A DNA stretch of 64,000 nucleotides from assembly GCA_904063045.1 (NCBI GenBank), contig CAJFCJ010000019.1:2309700-2373699 (forward strand), in the 5' to 3' direction. Source of the DNA: Dimorphilus gyrociliatus (lineage: Eukaryota > Annelida > Polychaeta > Dinophilidae). The notes under the pieces were generated by a model. It made no database searches and was not told where the DNA came from. It saw only the letters and a program-made list of their open reading frames with translations. Shown piece after piece: positions 45,649-57,042 of this stretch. The translations under genes and the position numbers were made by a program. The stretch's first letter is position 1. Each line of letters starts with the position of its first letter.

Positions 45649-47223
45649 ATGGATTCGTTCAATGGAAATATAGATTTTAACGATTTCATTGTATACGAGG
45701 ACACAATTTGTCTTCTCTGCAATAATTCTTGGATTGAGCGGGATCCTAGGTGCTTCCCATGTGGTCCCATTCTTCATATATTTTGTTTAGAATGCTTAGA
45801 AATACATTTTTCACTTGAGCATGGACGGTATTACAAATGCCCAAATTGTAATAAAAAGTATAATCTATCGGTGAAAGGTATATATTCTCTTGCACAATTA
45901 GGCTTTTTCGATAAGTTTCGTGGCTTGAAAAAGTCTAAAAATACTAATATTGATTCTTTCCTCAACACTGCCGACAAGAATTTAGAAGAAAATATAATGA
46001 CGTGCATAGAATACATGTCAAAAGAAGAAGAAGAAAAGGTAATAAAAGCTGTAGAAAATGCAACAGATGGTGCAATTAAGATGATTAAAGAGAGAAAAAA
46101 TCAATTGAATGACGAAATACATGTTTTTTTTAGGGAAAAGTTAAAAGAGCTCGATAATATTTTAAGTGATTTCCATAATCTGACCCTAGACTTAGAAGTT
46201 GAGATGAGAGAAAATAGGAAACTTTGGAATAATATTAAATTAAGAGAATTATCAAGATACAAAATTCAATTAACAAACGATGGCATATCTTGTTTAAACA
46301 GACAAATAGAGTTCTTACCAGATAATAATAATATAATGAAAATTGGATATAATATCATTAACAATATGTATGAGGAGGAGAATGCTGTTAAGCTAATACC
46401 TGAATGCAATAGTATTACAAATACAACAGTTGATGAATATTTCTTATACGTCATATGCAAAAAGTCGGTGAATAATTCATTTGAATATAAACTGTATAGA
46501 TATGATTCAGAAAATGAAAACTTAGAAAATCTATTCAGATGGTATACATGCGTTAACGAACAATACAAATTAGCCATTTGCAATAATGTCTGTTACTTGC
46601 TGCCTATAAACGATAATGCTATTCAATATTCAAGCTTAAATAATAATGGAAGAGTTGAACGTAGAATTTCCTTTCGAATATTTTGTAAGGCCAAAGAAGA
46701 ATCGAGTTATTATAATATGATTAGTTGGTCGGAAGGTATTGTTGCATGCGAAGAATCTTCGTTAGGAGCATCTATCATCCATAAATTGAAATATCCCTTT
46801 AAAAGGGAATGGAAACTGACATTACCTAAGTATTTTGGTCGTATTTTAGATATAAGAAGAAATGATGATACTTTATTTTTGTACTGCAAAGCTGAATGCT
46901 TCTGTCTAATTAACTTGCAGACGGGATTAATGAAAAACTCTTGGTCTCCTTCCAAAATATTATTAGAAAATTCCCACGAAAACTTAAAATCAACGCAGCT
47001 GGATTTGTTAAAGTTAATATTAAACAAGGGTTCCTATCTCAAGGTTAAAAGACCGTACGGTACTTGCATAGCCTTGGTTACCAATGACAACGCGTTTATG
47101 CAATTTTATAAGAATATTTTTGATATCTTCGATAATAAATTTGAATATCGAAAAGTCGAAGATGGATTTTTAATACATTTTATACTAGATTGCTGGATTA
47201 ACACAGTATATTTAAAGATGTAA
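45649..47223 (+). CDS. single-exon RING-finger protein, TRIM-like
   Basis: One intronless frame of 524 codons. The N-terminal RING (residues about 22-66) has CLLC, then CFPCGPILHIFCLECL and CPNC, with a three-residue insertion between the usual Cys-Gly and His. A helical, Lys/Glu-rich coiled-coil region follows (about 110-230; EEEEKVIKAVENATDGAIKM). The C-terminal half has repeated strand-like segments with periodic Trp and Cys (SYYNMISWSEGIVACEES, DILDIRRNDDTLFLYCK-like pattern), perhaps a beta-propeller. No B-box seen. It probably acts as an E3 ubiquitin ligase, inferred from the RING only. Being intronless among intron-rich neighbours suggests a retrocopy or a lineage-specific family member. 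Confidence 0.65.
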   Translation: MDSFNGNIDFNDFIVYEDTICLLCNNSWIERDPRCFPCGPILHIFCLECLEIHFSLEHGRYYKCPNCNKKYNLSVKGIYSLAQLGFFDKFRGLKKSKNTNIDSFLNTADKNLEENIMTCIEYMSKEEEEKVIKAVENATDGAIKMIKERKNQLNDEIHVFFREKLKELDNILSDFHNLTLDLEVEMRENRKLWNNIKLRELSRYKIQLTNDGISCLNRQIEFLPDNNNIMKIGYNIINNMYEEENAVKLIPECNSITNTTVDEYFLYVICKKSVNNSFEYKLYRYDSENENLENLFRWYTCVNEQYKLAICNNVCYLLPINDNAIQYSSLNNNGRVERRISFRIFCKAKEESSYYNMISWSEGIVACEESSLGASIIHKLKYPFKREWKLTLPKYFGRILDIRRNDDTLFLYCKAECFCLINLQTGLMKNSWSPSKILLENSHENLKSTQLDLLKLILNKGSYLKVKRPYGTCIALVTNDNAFMQFYKNIFDIFDNKFEYRKVEDGFLIHFILDCWINTVYLKM

Positions 47224-47623
47224 TTATTTTACTTTGAGAAACAATATATTTTAAAATATTATAATTAAAAGATATCAAATGTTTTAATTTTAAGATAATA
47301 ATTTTCCGGCGTCATTAGGCTTAAAGCTTTCTTATTTCAATCTTCTAAATAATATAGTTCCATACTATTGATAAAGAGAAAAAAGCATCTAACCTCTTTC
47401 AACTCTGATTATTCAACCTTTCAGCTATAACTTGTTTTACTGTTTTCATGTAAGTGCAATTTAAGTACATTGAAAAAAAGACTTAATAACAAGTAAAGGT
47501 AAAGGAAAGGAAAAAGGATTTCTTTTTAATTTCATAAATTATCTATTTATTTGAGAAAAGATGCGTAAAAAATTCAAAATGAAAACATCAATGACAAGAC
47601 GTATCTGTCGACTAGCTTCTAAT
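47224..47623. other. convergent 3' region, no gene seen
   Basis: 400 nt between the RING gene stop and the PDCL stop. AT-rich 3'UTR-type sequence. Confidence 0.4.
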
Positions 47624-48857
47624 TCAGTCAAGATCAAGATCAGAATCAGTGTCATTTACGTGGCCACCTCCACACCTGATTATAGCTTTGTCAACCTCTT
47701 TATCGGGTAAAACTCCATGACTGGAAGTTAAAATAGATTGTTTACTTTTCTTATAAAGAGTACCTTATTTAACTTTAAATATTTACGATATTAGGAAATC
47801 TTCCACGTCAGTAGCATAGAAATCGTCACCGAATTCGTCAGTTAGTCGAATAAAGTTACCAATTAACTCCCTATTTTTATAAACCAAAATAGCGGGAACG
47901 CCGAATGAAGACTGCAAACAAAGAAATCAACAATAAAGAGATGAGTTTAATTTTTTGTATCGTTAATTTTATAAGCACTTACGAAATAAGTGCTTAATTT
48001 TGCGCTAGAAGCCTTTATTAGACAGAATTTCACGCTTTGGTATTCTTTAGCCAAGCATTGAAGACAACCGTTCATGGCTTCACATCCAGGGATATCCTAG
48101 AAAGTGGACAGAGTAGATATAAGTAGAAAAAAAGAAAAAATCGTTGTGAAATACATACATCTTCATATAGATGAATAACAATTTTAACTGAAGGATCCTC
48201 TTTGTCAATATTATCGAGAAAATTTTCCTTTGTGAGGGCAATAACCTTACCAAATCTCGGTCTAACATAAATATAAATAGAAATTTTTCAACTTATTAAA
48301 GTATAGTTTATAAAACTTACACATTTTCTAATCTTTTACGCATTTCTTCTATCCTCTTTTGTCTATATTCTTTGAGAAATTCATCTTCCAGCAAGTCCTC
48401 AAGATTTAATTCAAACTGTTCATCTTTCTCCTTTTCTTTTTTATCATCGAGCTGTTAAAAGAAATTCTGCCTTAGAAGACAGCAAAGAGCTATCAATTAG
48501 TATTATTTTACCTCAGATCTACAGGTTAGTTGAATTTTTTTCAAGACATCCAACCTTTCTAATTCTTGTTCTTCTCTTTTTTCATTTTCTAATTGTTTAT
48601 ACCTTCGAAAGTCATTAATGACACCTTTAGGCCCAGTCTGTTTATAAGATTTTATTATAAATATATATATTTTAATGATTTTATTTATTTCAAAATATTA
48701 CGTTAGTTGCATATTCTTTGAGTTCATTCATCGGTGGTTCCTGGAGCCCTTTATCAGGTCCTCCCGCCAAATTTTCTGATTCACCTTCATCCTCACTACT
48801 ACTACAATAATAGTGAGCTTTCTCACCTAAAAGTTTATCATCTAAGCTGACGGCCAT
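47624..48857 (-). CDS. PDCL: phosducin-like protein PDCL (PhLP1)
   Basis: Cytosolic co-chaperone that works with CCT/TRiC to fold G beta and assemble G beta-gamma dimers. About six exons, ATG at 48857 and TGA at 47624. N-terminal motif LDDKLLGEKAHYYCSSSEDE matches human LDDKLLGEKLQYYYSSSEDE; TGPKGVINDFRRYKQLE is the G beta-binding helix of the family. The thioredoxin-like C-terminal domain has IHLYEDD, IPGCEAMNGCLQCLAKEY, LIGNFIRLTDEFGDDF and SHGVLPDKEV, and the protein ends with an acidic DSDLDLD like the human DSDLEID. An acceptor-like TTTCAG lies 5 nt before the ATG and a GTAAGA donor near 48975 suggests a 5'UTR intron. It faces CYB5R4 across the assembly gap. Confidence 0.95.
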
Positions 48858-49161
48858 CTAAACTGAAATCGGATACTATTGATTTATCGTCTATATAGTA
48901 TATAACACAATATCTTTACCAAAATGTATGAAAAATAACAAAAAAAATTGCAAACAGCAATATAATTCTTACTTGATTATTAAGGTTTAATTTGGTTTTG
49001 TATTAAAGCATATACTTTTCCTAAGCTGGTTTGATGAAAAATGAGAAAAATGATCAATGCTAACGTTAGGAGTATTTAGAGTAAACGGTATACCTAAATA
49101 CCGTAAAGAAGTAATTTTTATAAGAATGGTACTTTAGGAAAATATTGCGCAATTTCTCCAA
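48858..49161. other. 5' region of PDCL up to the gap
   Basis: Probable 5'UTR intron and promoter of PDCL. Nothing else recognised before the run of N. Confidence 0.4.
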
Positions 49162-49911
49162 NNNNNNNNNNNNNNNNNNNNNNNNNNNNNNNNNNNNNNN
49201 NNNNNNNNNNNNNNNNNNNNNNNNNNNNNNNNNNNNNNNNNNNNNNNNNNNNNNNNNNNNNNNNNNNNNNNNNNNNNNNNNNNNNNNNNNNNNNNNNNNN
49301 NNNNNNNNNNNNNNNNNNNNNNNNNNNNNNNNNNNNNNNNNNNNNNNNNNNNNNNNNNNNNNNNNNNNNNNNNNNNNNNNNNNNNNNNNNNNNNNNNNNN
49401 NNNNNNNNNNNNNNNNNNNNNNNNNNNNNNNNNNNNNNNNNNNNNNNNNNNNNNNNNNNNNNNNNNNNNNNNNNNNNNNNNNNNNNNNNNNNNNNNNNNN
49501 NNNNNNNNNNNNNNNNNNNNNNNNNNNNNNNNNNNNNNNNNNNNNNNNNNNNNNNNNNNNNNNNNNNNNNNNNNNNNNNNNNNNNNNNNNNNNNNNNNNN
49601 NNNNNNNNNNNNNNNNNNNNNNNNNNNNNNNNNNNNNNNNNNNNNNNNNNNNNNNNNNNNNNNNNNNNNNNNNNNNNNNNNNNNNNNNNNNNNNNNNNNN
49701 NNNNNNNNNNNNNNNNNNNNNNNNNNNNNNNNNNNNNNNNNNNNNNNNNNNNNNNNNNNNNNNNNNNNNNNNNNNNNNNNNNNNNNNNNNNNNNNNNNNN
49801 NNNNNNNNNNNNNNNNNNNNNNNNNNNNNNNNNNNNNNNNNNNNNNNNNNNNNNNNNNNNNNNNNNNNNNNNNNNNNNNNNNNNNNNNNNNNNNNNNNNN
49901 NNNNNNNNNNN
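49162..49911. other. assembly gap (750 N)
   Basis: An unbroken run of 750 unknown bases. It lies between divergent PDCL and CYB5R4 and hides the 5' end of the latter. Apparent open frames that cross it are artefacts. Confidence 1.
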
Positions 49912-52391
49912 AATATACCGAAGCCAAGTTTTCCCGCTCCAGAATCCCAACAACGATCAAGTAATGGTCGAAATAAAGTTGTTCTCAAACCTGGCCATTC
50001 TTTGATGGATTGGATTAGATTAGGTAAATCAAAACCGGACCTAGCAGGAACTCGTGGAAAAATTCTAACTGTGACAGCTGAAGAACTAGCAAAACATAAT
50101 AAGCCAAATGATGCCTGGATGGCAATCAGGGGACGAGTGTATAATGTAACTCCATATATGGATTTTCATCCAGGAGGTATTATGGAACTTATGAGAGGAG
50201 TAGGAATGGATGCAACAGAACTCTTTATGGAAGTTCATAAATGGGTAAACGCAGAATCTATGCTTGAAAAATGTTACGTAGGAAAAATGGAAACAAACTT
50301 ACCAGTGCCGCAAGGTAAATACAAGAAAAAAACCGATTTCCTCATCATTTACAATATTAAACTCCTTTATTATTTCTAAATTCACTAAAAGTCACTTTAT
50401 TAATCAAAAAATTCCATCTTTTACTTATCTAATTCCATTTTTTATGACTTTGTTTTCTCTACCTAGGCCTACAAGCTAATTCCCAAGATATTAAAGGTAA
50501 AAAATAAGTAATATATTCTTTTTGCATAATTTAAGAAATTAATATAAAACCATATTAACTTTTTTACAACATTCTTAGAAATTCCTAAATCGGAAATGGA
50601 AAAGGATATAGCATCAGCTTATTCATACAAAGGAAATGAACCAATGTTAGTTAATTCCTTCTGTATATTCATTTGTGTGAATTTTATACTTTTAAGTTTT
50701 TATAATAAGGGGCACACTATTTAATTAGAGGAATTTAATTTTTATATTATCTATAGTACAAGCTGGGAAGAGTCTGATCTGAATCTTAATTTTATTGTCT
50801 ACGGAAAGAGACCTTTACAAGAGGAAGATGTCGTTATAGATCGATTAAATAACCGCTACGAAATCCATATATTCTGTGAGAAACCATCAAAGAAAGCTTG
50901 GTTGATTCATTTCGGTACGATTATGCAAATATGTTAAGATATTACGAATTACAACTTCTGTTTTATTTGTTTAATTTATAGAACCTAAATATAAACTATC
51001 TGATAAAAACATTTCAACCACTGTTGAAAACATACAGGGAGAAATTTATAGATTAATCATTACGTTTAAAAAAGCTTTACCTGGAAAATGGAATAGCCTT
51101 GGGAAGTTTTTAAACTCAAATTTATCTTTTGATAATAGACCTGATTGGAGTAAGACCACTGAGTTTATATGATATTATCTTAATGTTGTCTAAGATGGTA
51201 TGGTACTTTTCAGCATTACGCGAGAGACACTGCTTAATCGAAAGGATCGAAAACGTCACGCACGACACGAAACTGTTTTGCATACGTTTTCCACAGGGTT
51301 GTAGGATGCTCATTCCTATCGGCTATCACATCTACCTACATTCATCGATCGATGGTAGGAATAGTTATAATCAGAAGACGCCTGATTACACTATAGGCCT
51401 GTTAACCTTACTCGTATTCTTTCTTCTTAAAAAAACTCAGGTATGACTATCTCTAAGCCTTATACGGTTGTGCCACAAAATCTCCTTCCTCAAGCAAATG
51501 ATAAAAATGATCTCGGCTCTACTTGCTCATTAATGATTAAAATATACGACAATGGTTTTACGACTTGCTTAAGAGGTTTGAAAGTTGGTTAGTGTTGTAT
51601 TAAACGTCAAAAATTTCCATTATTTTATTTTTTTACCTGACCATTAAAGGATATCCATTACTAATCTCTCTTTTTCTTTTTTTTATCTTTTCCCTTTGTT
51701 TGAAGGTGAGTCAATAATTGCTGGTAATTACGAGGGCAGTTTTGACTTGGAAAAGTTGAAGAGAGCAGAAAATCTAGTTATGATTGCAGCCGGTACAGGC
51801 TTCACTCCAATGACTTCTCTTATTCATTACTGCCTCCAAAATCAAGATGACAAGTAAGTAGTATCTATTCTCTATCGATTTAGAAGTAGTCAGGTAACTC
51901 AGCTGGTAATTTATCAATGTTAATAAACAATTTTTATTTCGTAGGAAAGTAAAATTAATGTTCTTTAATAAGACGGAAGAAGATATATTATGGGCACGAG
52001 ATTTATGTGTCCTACAAGAAACTAATTCCAAGTAAACAATCTACGTATAATTAAAGAGCATATGTTGTTTGATACAAATTTTTTCCCTTTTAGTTTTAAT
52101 GTAATAAATGTACTTTCTCAACCGTCTGCTAATTGGCAAGGCCCAACTGGTAGAATTCGAAAAGAAATACTTGAAAACTGGCTACCAGCTGCAATATCAC
52201 CGGCTCTAGTTTGTGTATGTGGACCAAGTCCTTTTACAGAAACAACCTTTTTGTAAGTGTTTCTTTGATCATACTTTTCTATTTTAACTTAATATCCCCT
52301 ATCATAAATCTAATTATTGTTTAATTAACCCAGATTATTAAAAGACGAATTCCATTTTCCAGAAGAGAAATTACACATGTTCATAAGTTAA
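49912..52391 (+). CDS. CYB5R4: cytochrome b5 reductase 4 (Ncb5or), 5' end in gap
   Basis: ER-associated fusion of cytochrome b5, CS and cytochrome b5 reductase domains that passes electrons from NAD(P)H. The visible part starts in frame at PSFPAPESQQRSSNGRNK, matching the human N-terminus SFPAPRSQQRVASGGRSK, so only the first few residues are lost. The b5 domain has LMDWIRLGKSKPDL, YMDFHPGGIMELMRG (heme His) and FMEVHKWVN (second heme His). A short CS-domain region follows (50760-51110). The reductase has SKPYTVVP (FAD-binding), LVMIAAGTGFTPM (NAD-binding), KLMFFNKTEEDILWA and CVCGPSPFTE. Stop at 52389-52391. At least nine exons with short introns. Its 3'UTR overlaps that of the next gene. 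Confidence 0.93.
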
Positions 52392-52402
52392 TAGGTTGAT
52401 TA

Positions 52403-52430
52403 TTTATTTTGTTATTACAGACTGAATAAA
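52403..52430. terminator. overlapping convergent polyadenylation signals
   Basis: Between stops at 52391 (plus) and 52472 (minus), AATAAA for the plus gene sits at 52425-52430 while the minus gene's signal (TTTATT on plus) sits at 52403-52408. Each lies beyond the other, so the two 3'UTRs should overlap in antisense. Confidence 0.5.
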
Positions 52431-52471
52431 AATATTTTAATAACAAAAAAATATCAAGTTCAAGGATTTTC

Positions 52472-54731
52472 TTATTTACTGCCACTTGCGCCGCCTTCAT
52501 CAGGTTTCTTAGGGTCTTCGCGGTCTTCGTCAGAACTATGATTACTATCACCTGCAAACTTTTTCGATGTCTCATCTTTTTTTTTCCAAAATCGTTTAAA
52601 TTTTTTAGCTCCCAACAGTACATTGGTTTGAGTGTCTGTAGCTGGTCTGCCTGCATGGCATAACTCTAAACATGCATCATCAACAGGTTTACAAAATTCC
52701 TTGCAATTTACATAAGCATCTCTATTTGTGCTTTTATTACGGTTCATCATTCTTAAATATGAAATGTTTGACAGACGGGCTTTTTCCGGTGAAGATTGTA
52801 GAGCAAACTTTGAACTTTGTTGAGGCAGATGAGACCCTACAGTGGACCACCTGATTTTGCTCTCAGCTTTTTCTCTTTCCATCGTAATAGGCTTAAATTC
52901 AGTGATAACTCTCAAAGCTCTTGCTTCTTCAGTATCGGTGTATTCAATTTGCAACTGGAATGGTAGCTTTTTTTCCATATTAGAATCCTTACCGTCAACC
53001 TTCTCCTTAAACTTTCTGGCACCTGGCTTCACACCGTATTCAAAAGTGATTTCAGTTTCTTTTGTTACATTTCCAAACACTTTTTCAACACGACTTTCCT
53101 GGTTGGTTTCATACCGGAAATAAAGTTCATTATGTAATAAAAGCGTTGCTTTAACGTTTGTCGCAATTATCGGAACTGCTAATATGTTACTAAACTCTTC
53201 AGACAGCTTTAGAGGATCGACTATGTTGACGTCTCCCTCGGTTTCATGAGCAACTCGTCCAATTTGAGATAAGTTACAGTCTGTTCCTTCGATGGTTATT
53301 ACAGATATAGCAATGCCCATGTCTCTAGCAAGAGTCGACACTTTTTCATAAAATTGGGAGGATTCTTTCAAATCTTTCTCTTCTTCTACACTACCACAAC
53401 CAATGTTAGCTTTTCCGTCTGTGCATAAAATTATCTTTGATCTGGGTGATTTTGAAGCTAAACCTATGGAAGTCATAAGGGCTGGTCCAAGAGCCGTTCG
53501 ACCATTTGCTTCCAATTCGAATAAAGCTTTACATAGTTGTTTATGTTTATTTTTGATCGAGTCTGGTTCAGGAAATTCTTTACCAATATTAAATAGAGCA
53601 TCGCTATCAGATAATTTATCTCCAGAAATATGAACTGTTTCTCCAGGTTTATCACCTACAAGAGTTACTTCGTTATTGAATGTAACTAACGCAACTCTTC
53701 TTTTCGGATGTTTAGCTTCCATATCGGACAATTGACTGTCAATAGCTGCTTGTACGCCTTGTAATCTGCTTACCCAAGTGACGTTGTTTTTTTCGTTTGG
53801 TAAAAGTTGAGGTTCTCTCGGATGATCCATGAATGATTCAAGTTGGCTTGTGTCATCACCCCGAAATTTCAGTTTACCGGGAACTTCCTTAGTCACGCAC
53901 ATACTGCCAGAAATATCAATGCAAAATATAACTATGCTCGCATCGCCATCAACCGTCATTTGTGCCGTTGAAGGGGCAGGTTGAAGCATATAAGTAGTAT
54001 CATTATTCTGAGGTATTTCTTCATCAACAATATTTAAAATATTCTCTGTTGAACAAAATTCGCAAATCCATTTCTTTTCAAATTCATTCAGATCTTCAAC
54101 TGTTGACATTTTATTCAAAATTCCAGTACAAGATTTACATCTTGTAGCATCACCAGTATGCATATAGTTTGGAGCAACTAGCTCTTGAAATCCAACAGAT
54201 ATAATGTTAGTATCAGCCTTACGAACACGTTTATGTAATTTCCCTGCCTTCCCTTCTGATCCTTTTCTAAATTTAGCTACTTTCGCCAATGGCTTTTTAA
54301 CGAAGCCAAAAAAACTCTTGGTTCTGAAACAATTCATTTGCATATCATTATTTATCTTGAATTTCAATTATTCATAGCCTACAAAAAGTATTACGTAAGA
54401 TAAGGAAATTTTTTGGAGTTACTATTTCTTCCTGGTTTCTGGGATTTAAATTTGTTTGATACTCTGTTATGATGTATGCTTAAGTATATCTATCGTGCAA
54501 AGTAGTAATTACTTAATTTAAAAAGGAAACATGTAATATATAAGGCAGACATTTTAATTAATTTTAATAATAAAAATAGCGGGGACTTTTATCAAAATAT
54601 AGTTCAACTTACTGTCTTTTTTCAACTTCTTCGTCGCTGCTAGAATTAACACCCATCTCGAAGGTATCTTCATCGACTTCTTCAGAGTCGGAGCCATCGT
54701 AGAAATATACATATTTAGAACCGAAATTCAT
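52472..54731 (-). CDS. Sec23-type zinc finger plus von Willebrand factor A protein
   Basis: Two exons (54613-54731 and 52472-54323) give 656 aa. The first exon, found by splicing, starts MNFGSKYVYFYDGSDSEEVD; an apparent start at 54367 lies in the intron. After a basic segment come a four-cysteine finger (CKSC and CEFC, 31 residues between the pairs) like that of Sec23/Sec24, then a VWA domain (about residues 150-400) with an intact MIDAS DISGSM and TDGKANIGCGSV, then a beta-rich part and an acidic Ser/Lys-rich tail. The zinc finger, VWA and beta order mimics the Sec23/Sec24 trunk and recalls proteins annotated 'circularly permutated Ras protein 1-like', but I see no GTPase domain. Function unknown; probably cytosolic. 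Confidence 0.7.
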
Positions 54732-54958
54732 AGTTTCTCTTTGGATTCTCCAGAGAGAAATGGCGATCTATGCTTACTTGCTTGCGTTTGTATTTCACAA
54801 TCGTGTTAATCATAACCTTAAAATGCGCCATCTGTAGTTTTCAAACAAAAATATCAGATAGATGTCGCGTCCGCTCGTTGCCATAACATCTAACAAGCCC
54901 TTAGTATACTGAAGGAAAAAGGCCAAAGTTAGGATATCTAAAGGAAAAAACGAAGAAA

Positions 54959-56417
54959 ATGTCGGCTAGTAAACAAGATCTTGGTCCTGGTTCTAAGCAT
55001 ATCCTTCAGAGCCGGGGAGCGGATAAGGATTTAACACATTTTTATATAACTCAGAATTCTACCACTTACGGCAGAAAGTTTCAAAACTTTCAACCTCGAA
55101 CTGGAAAGCATACTGGAACTGGCTATGCATCCAACTTTAGACCACAGGTCTATTACTCTTCACGTTTGGATGAAGTTGATAATCCATCAATGGGACGTAT
55201 AGTATCTGATAATTATCACTCTGTAACTGAAAAATCCTACAGACCATACGTTGGCCCAAATGGGACTGAACCTGTTCCTATTGACTGTAGAAAAAATAGA
55301 AGTGGTTTTACTTCCGAAATGGCTTTAGCAGGAATACCTCGGGAACGTCATGTACGAAACACCTTCATTGATACACGAAGTATGTCTGCTCCACTCGATT
55401 ATAGACCACGCCATAAGCCTTTACTACACAAGATTCAATCAAAAGATCCCATTGAAGCAGAAAATTATGGATATGGCCCGGTTTCAAATGCTTCGGAGAC
55501 CAGAGTAAAATTTCAAGGAGAAAGAGGCGATTCTTCGTATAATCAAGGACAGGCAGTGGGTCCTCAAGAAGGTTCAGGCTTCACTCATAATAAGAATGTT
55601 GAACCAGTAACTTTCCATCCTGATCAACAACACAGCAATGAAACTCCTGGCTGGTATACGAACAGACCAACTGGAATACCAATAACAACAACAGACTTTG
55701 GACCATTTAAATGGAAGGCTCGCGAAGAAAGAATCCCTGGACTTGTACCAAGAGGCGATCGAGATTCTGGTTTTGTCAATTCAATGAAGCCTAAACCCGA
55801 ATTCACTTCCCGAGTGATGAGCGATGCTTACGATAAAGCCTCAGACCAACCAGAATTGAAAGCTGATAGAGTTAGAAAGAATGATCCAGCCGAGTATATC
55901 AACATGCAACAGCCTAATAATTATAGCAGGTATATTCAAATATAGTCAAATTTTCCAAATATCTTTCTAATATGAAAATATTTGCAGTGTATCCAAAAAT
56001 GTCTATTTGGGTCGACAGAATAATCCTCAAACACTACCGGAACTATTAAACACGAAGGGCGTTGGTTGGAAGGAGAATACCGGATTTAGTAGTAACGAAT
56101 TAACTTATGGCGAAAAACCTGAAAATTACCCTGACCGATTTATAACACATTATCAAACAAAGTTCGTTGATAGGACTCCAGTTGGAAAAGCAAGAGAAGG
56201 TCACACATGGGGAAATGTACAAGAACAATGGCATGATGGGTTTACTAAAAGTACTGCAGTCCATAATTTTGGATCGGATATAAATACTACTGAAATGATA
56301 CACAATCACCCTCCATATCAAGCGAGGAGCACTGTGGCAAGAGACCCCTTCTTTGACGACCATACGTATGACACCAAAATGCATATTTATCAAAGAAGTA
56401 TGCAACAGGCTAGCTGA
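54959..56417 (+). CDS. SAXO4: stabilizer of axonemal microtubules 4 (PPP1R32)
   Basis: Ciliary/sperm axoneme microtubule-associated protein, also reported as a PP1 regulatory subunit. Two exons (54959-55929 and 55988-56417) give 466 aa. Matching segments: FYITQNSTTYGRKFQNFQPR and GTGYASNFRPQVYYSSRLDE (human FYATSYCTAYGRE, GTGYKSNFQPVV), then KSYRPY, EGSGFTHNK, GRQNNPQTLPE, ENTGFSSNELTY and ARDPFFDDHTYDTKMH. These Tyr/Gly/Asn-rich repeats are typical of the family. A third kind of ciliary gene in this window besides the IFT-B1 and IFT-B2 subunits. Divergent from the VWA gene (227 nt). Confidence 0.88.
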
Positions 56418-56604
56418 ATATATAAATAAATTAACTATATTATAATTCTGTTACAAATCAAACATTATTTCTTTTGGATGCATTAAACTGTATGCACAGC
56501 AAGCGAGTAAACATACAAACAAAAGGATAAACATAGGCCTATATTAATGTCATTATTTTTCGTTTTTTAAAAATAAAAATAAAAAATAGTAAAAATTGAT
56601 TAGA

Positions 56605-56958
56605 ATGACGAAGATTTTATTATTTACTGCTCTTCGAATAATAGCAGCTTTGTCTGAAGATAATTATGCGAAGGATAATTGGGATCCCTTAACGAAAACA
56701 CAAAGATACTATCCGGACGCGGCAGTGAGAAGTGAAAGAGCTCCACTTCCACGACATATCCGCCTTATAGTCGAAGCTAGAGATGCCAAACAACGACGAA
56801 CATATACAGATATTGTAATTGTCTTAGTCGTAGTATTCTTGATTTGGTCATTTGTTATTTGGACAATTTATTGCCCTTGTTTACACAAATATTCGCAAAA
56901 ACATTTTCCTGAAGATTGCGATTGTACCAATCCCGGTCGAAAGTCAGCTTTGAAATAA
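56605..56958 (+). CDS. small single-pass membrane protein
   Basis: A single-exon 117-aa protein starting MTKILLFTALRIIAALS, a likely signal peptide. The short ectodomain contains WDPLTKTQRYYPDAAVRSER. A transmembrane helix (about residues 73-92, IVIVLVVVFLIWSFVIW) is followed by a cysteine-rich cytoplasmic tail with CPCLHK and DCDCTNPGRKSALK. Unrecognised. Its stop is 84 nt from the convergent SLC35A4 stop. Confidence 0.6.
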   Translation: MTKILLFTALRIIAALSEDNYAKDNWDPLTKTQRYYPDAAVRSERAPLPRHIRLIVEARDAKQRRTYTDIVIVLVVVFLIWSFVIWTIYCPCLHKYSQKHFPEDCDCTNPGRKSALK

Positions 56959-57042
56959 AACCTCAAAGAGAAAAAAGGTATTTTTTAATAAAGAAAAGAG
57001 ACATAAAGAAAAATATCAATCTAGAAAACTGATGAAGTATTT

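Noticed and set aside
49066-50005. Open frames of about 280-295 codons on both strands across the N run
   Set aside because: They consist almost wholly of unknown residues; the absence of stops is an artefact of the gap.
54324-54367. ATG at 54367 as start of the VWA protein
   Set aside because: The first 14-15 codons lie in an intron; splicing from an upstream exon (54613-54731) to a TTTCAG acceptor at 54324 gives a sensible acidic N-terminus in frame.
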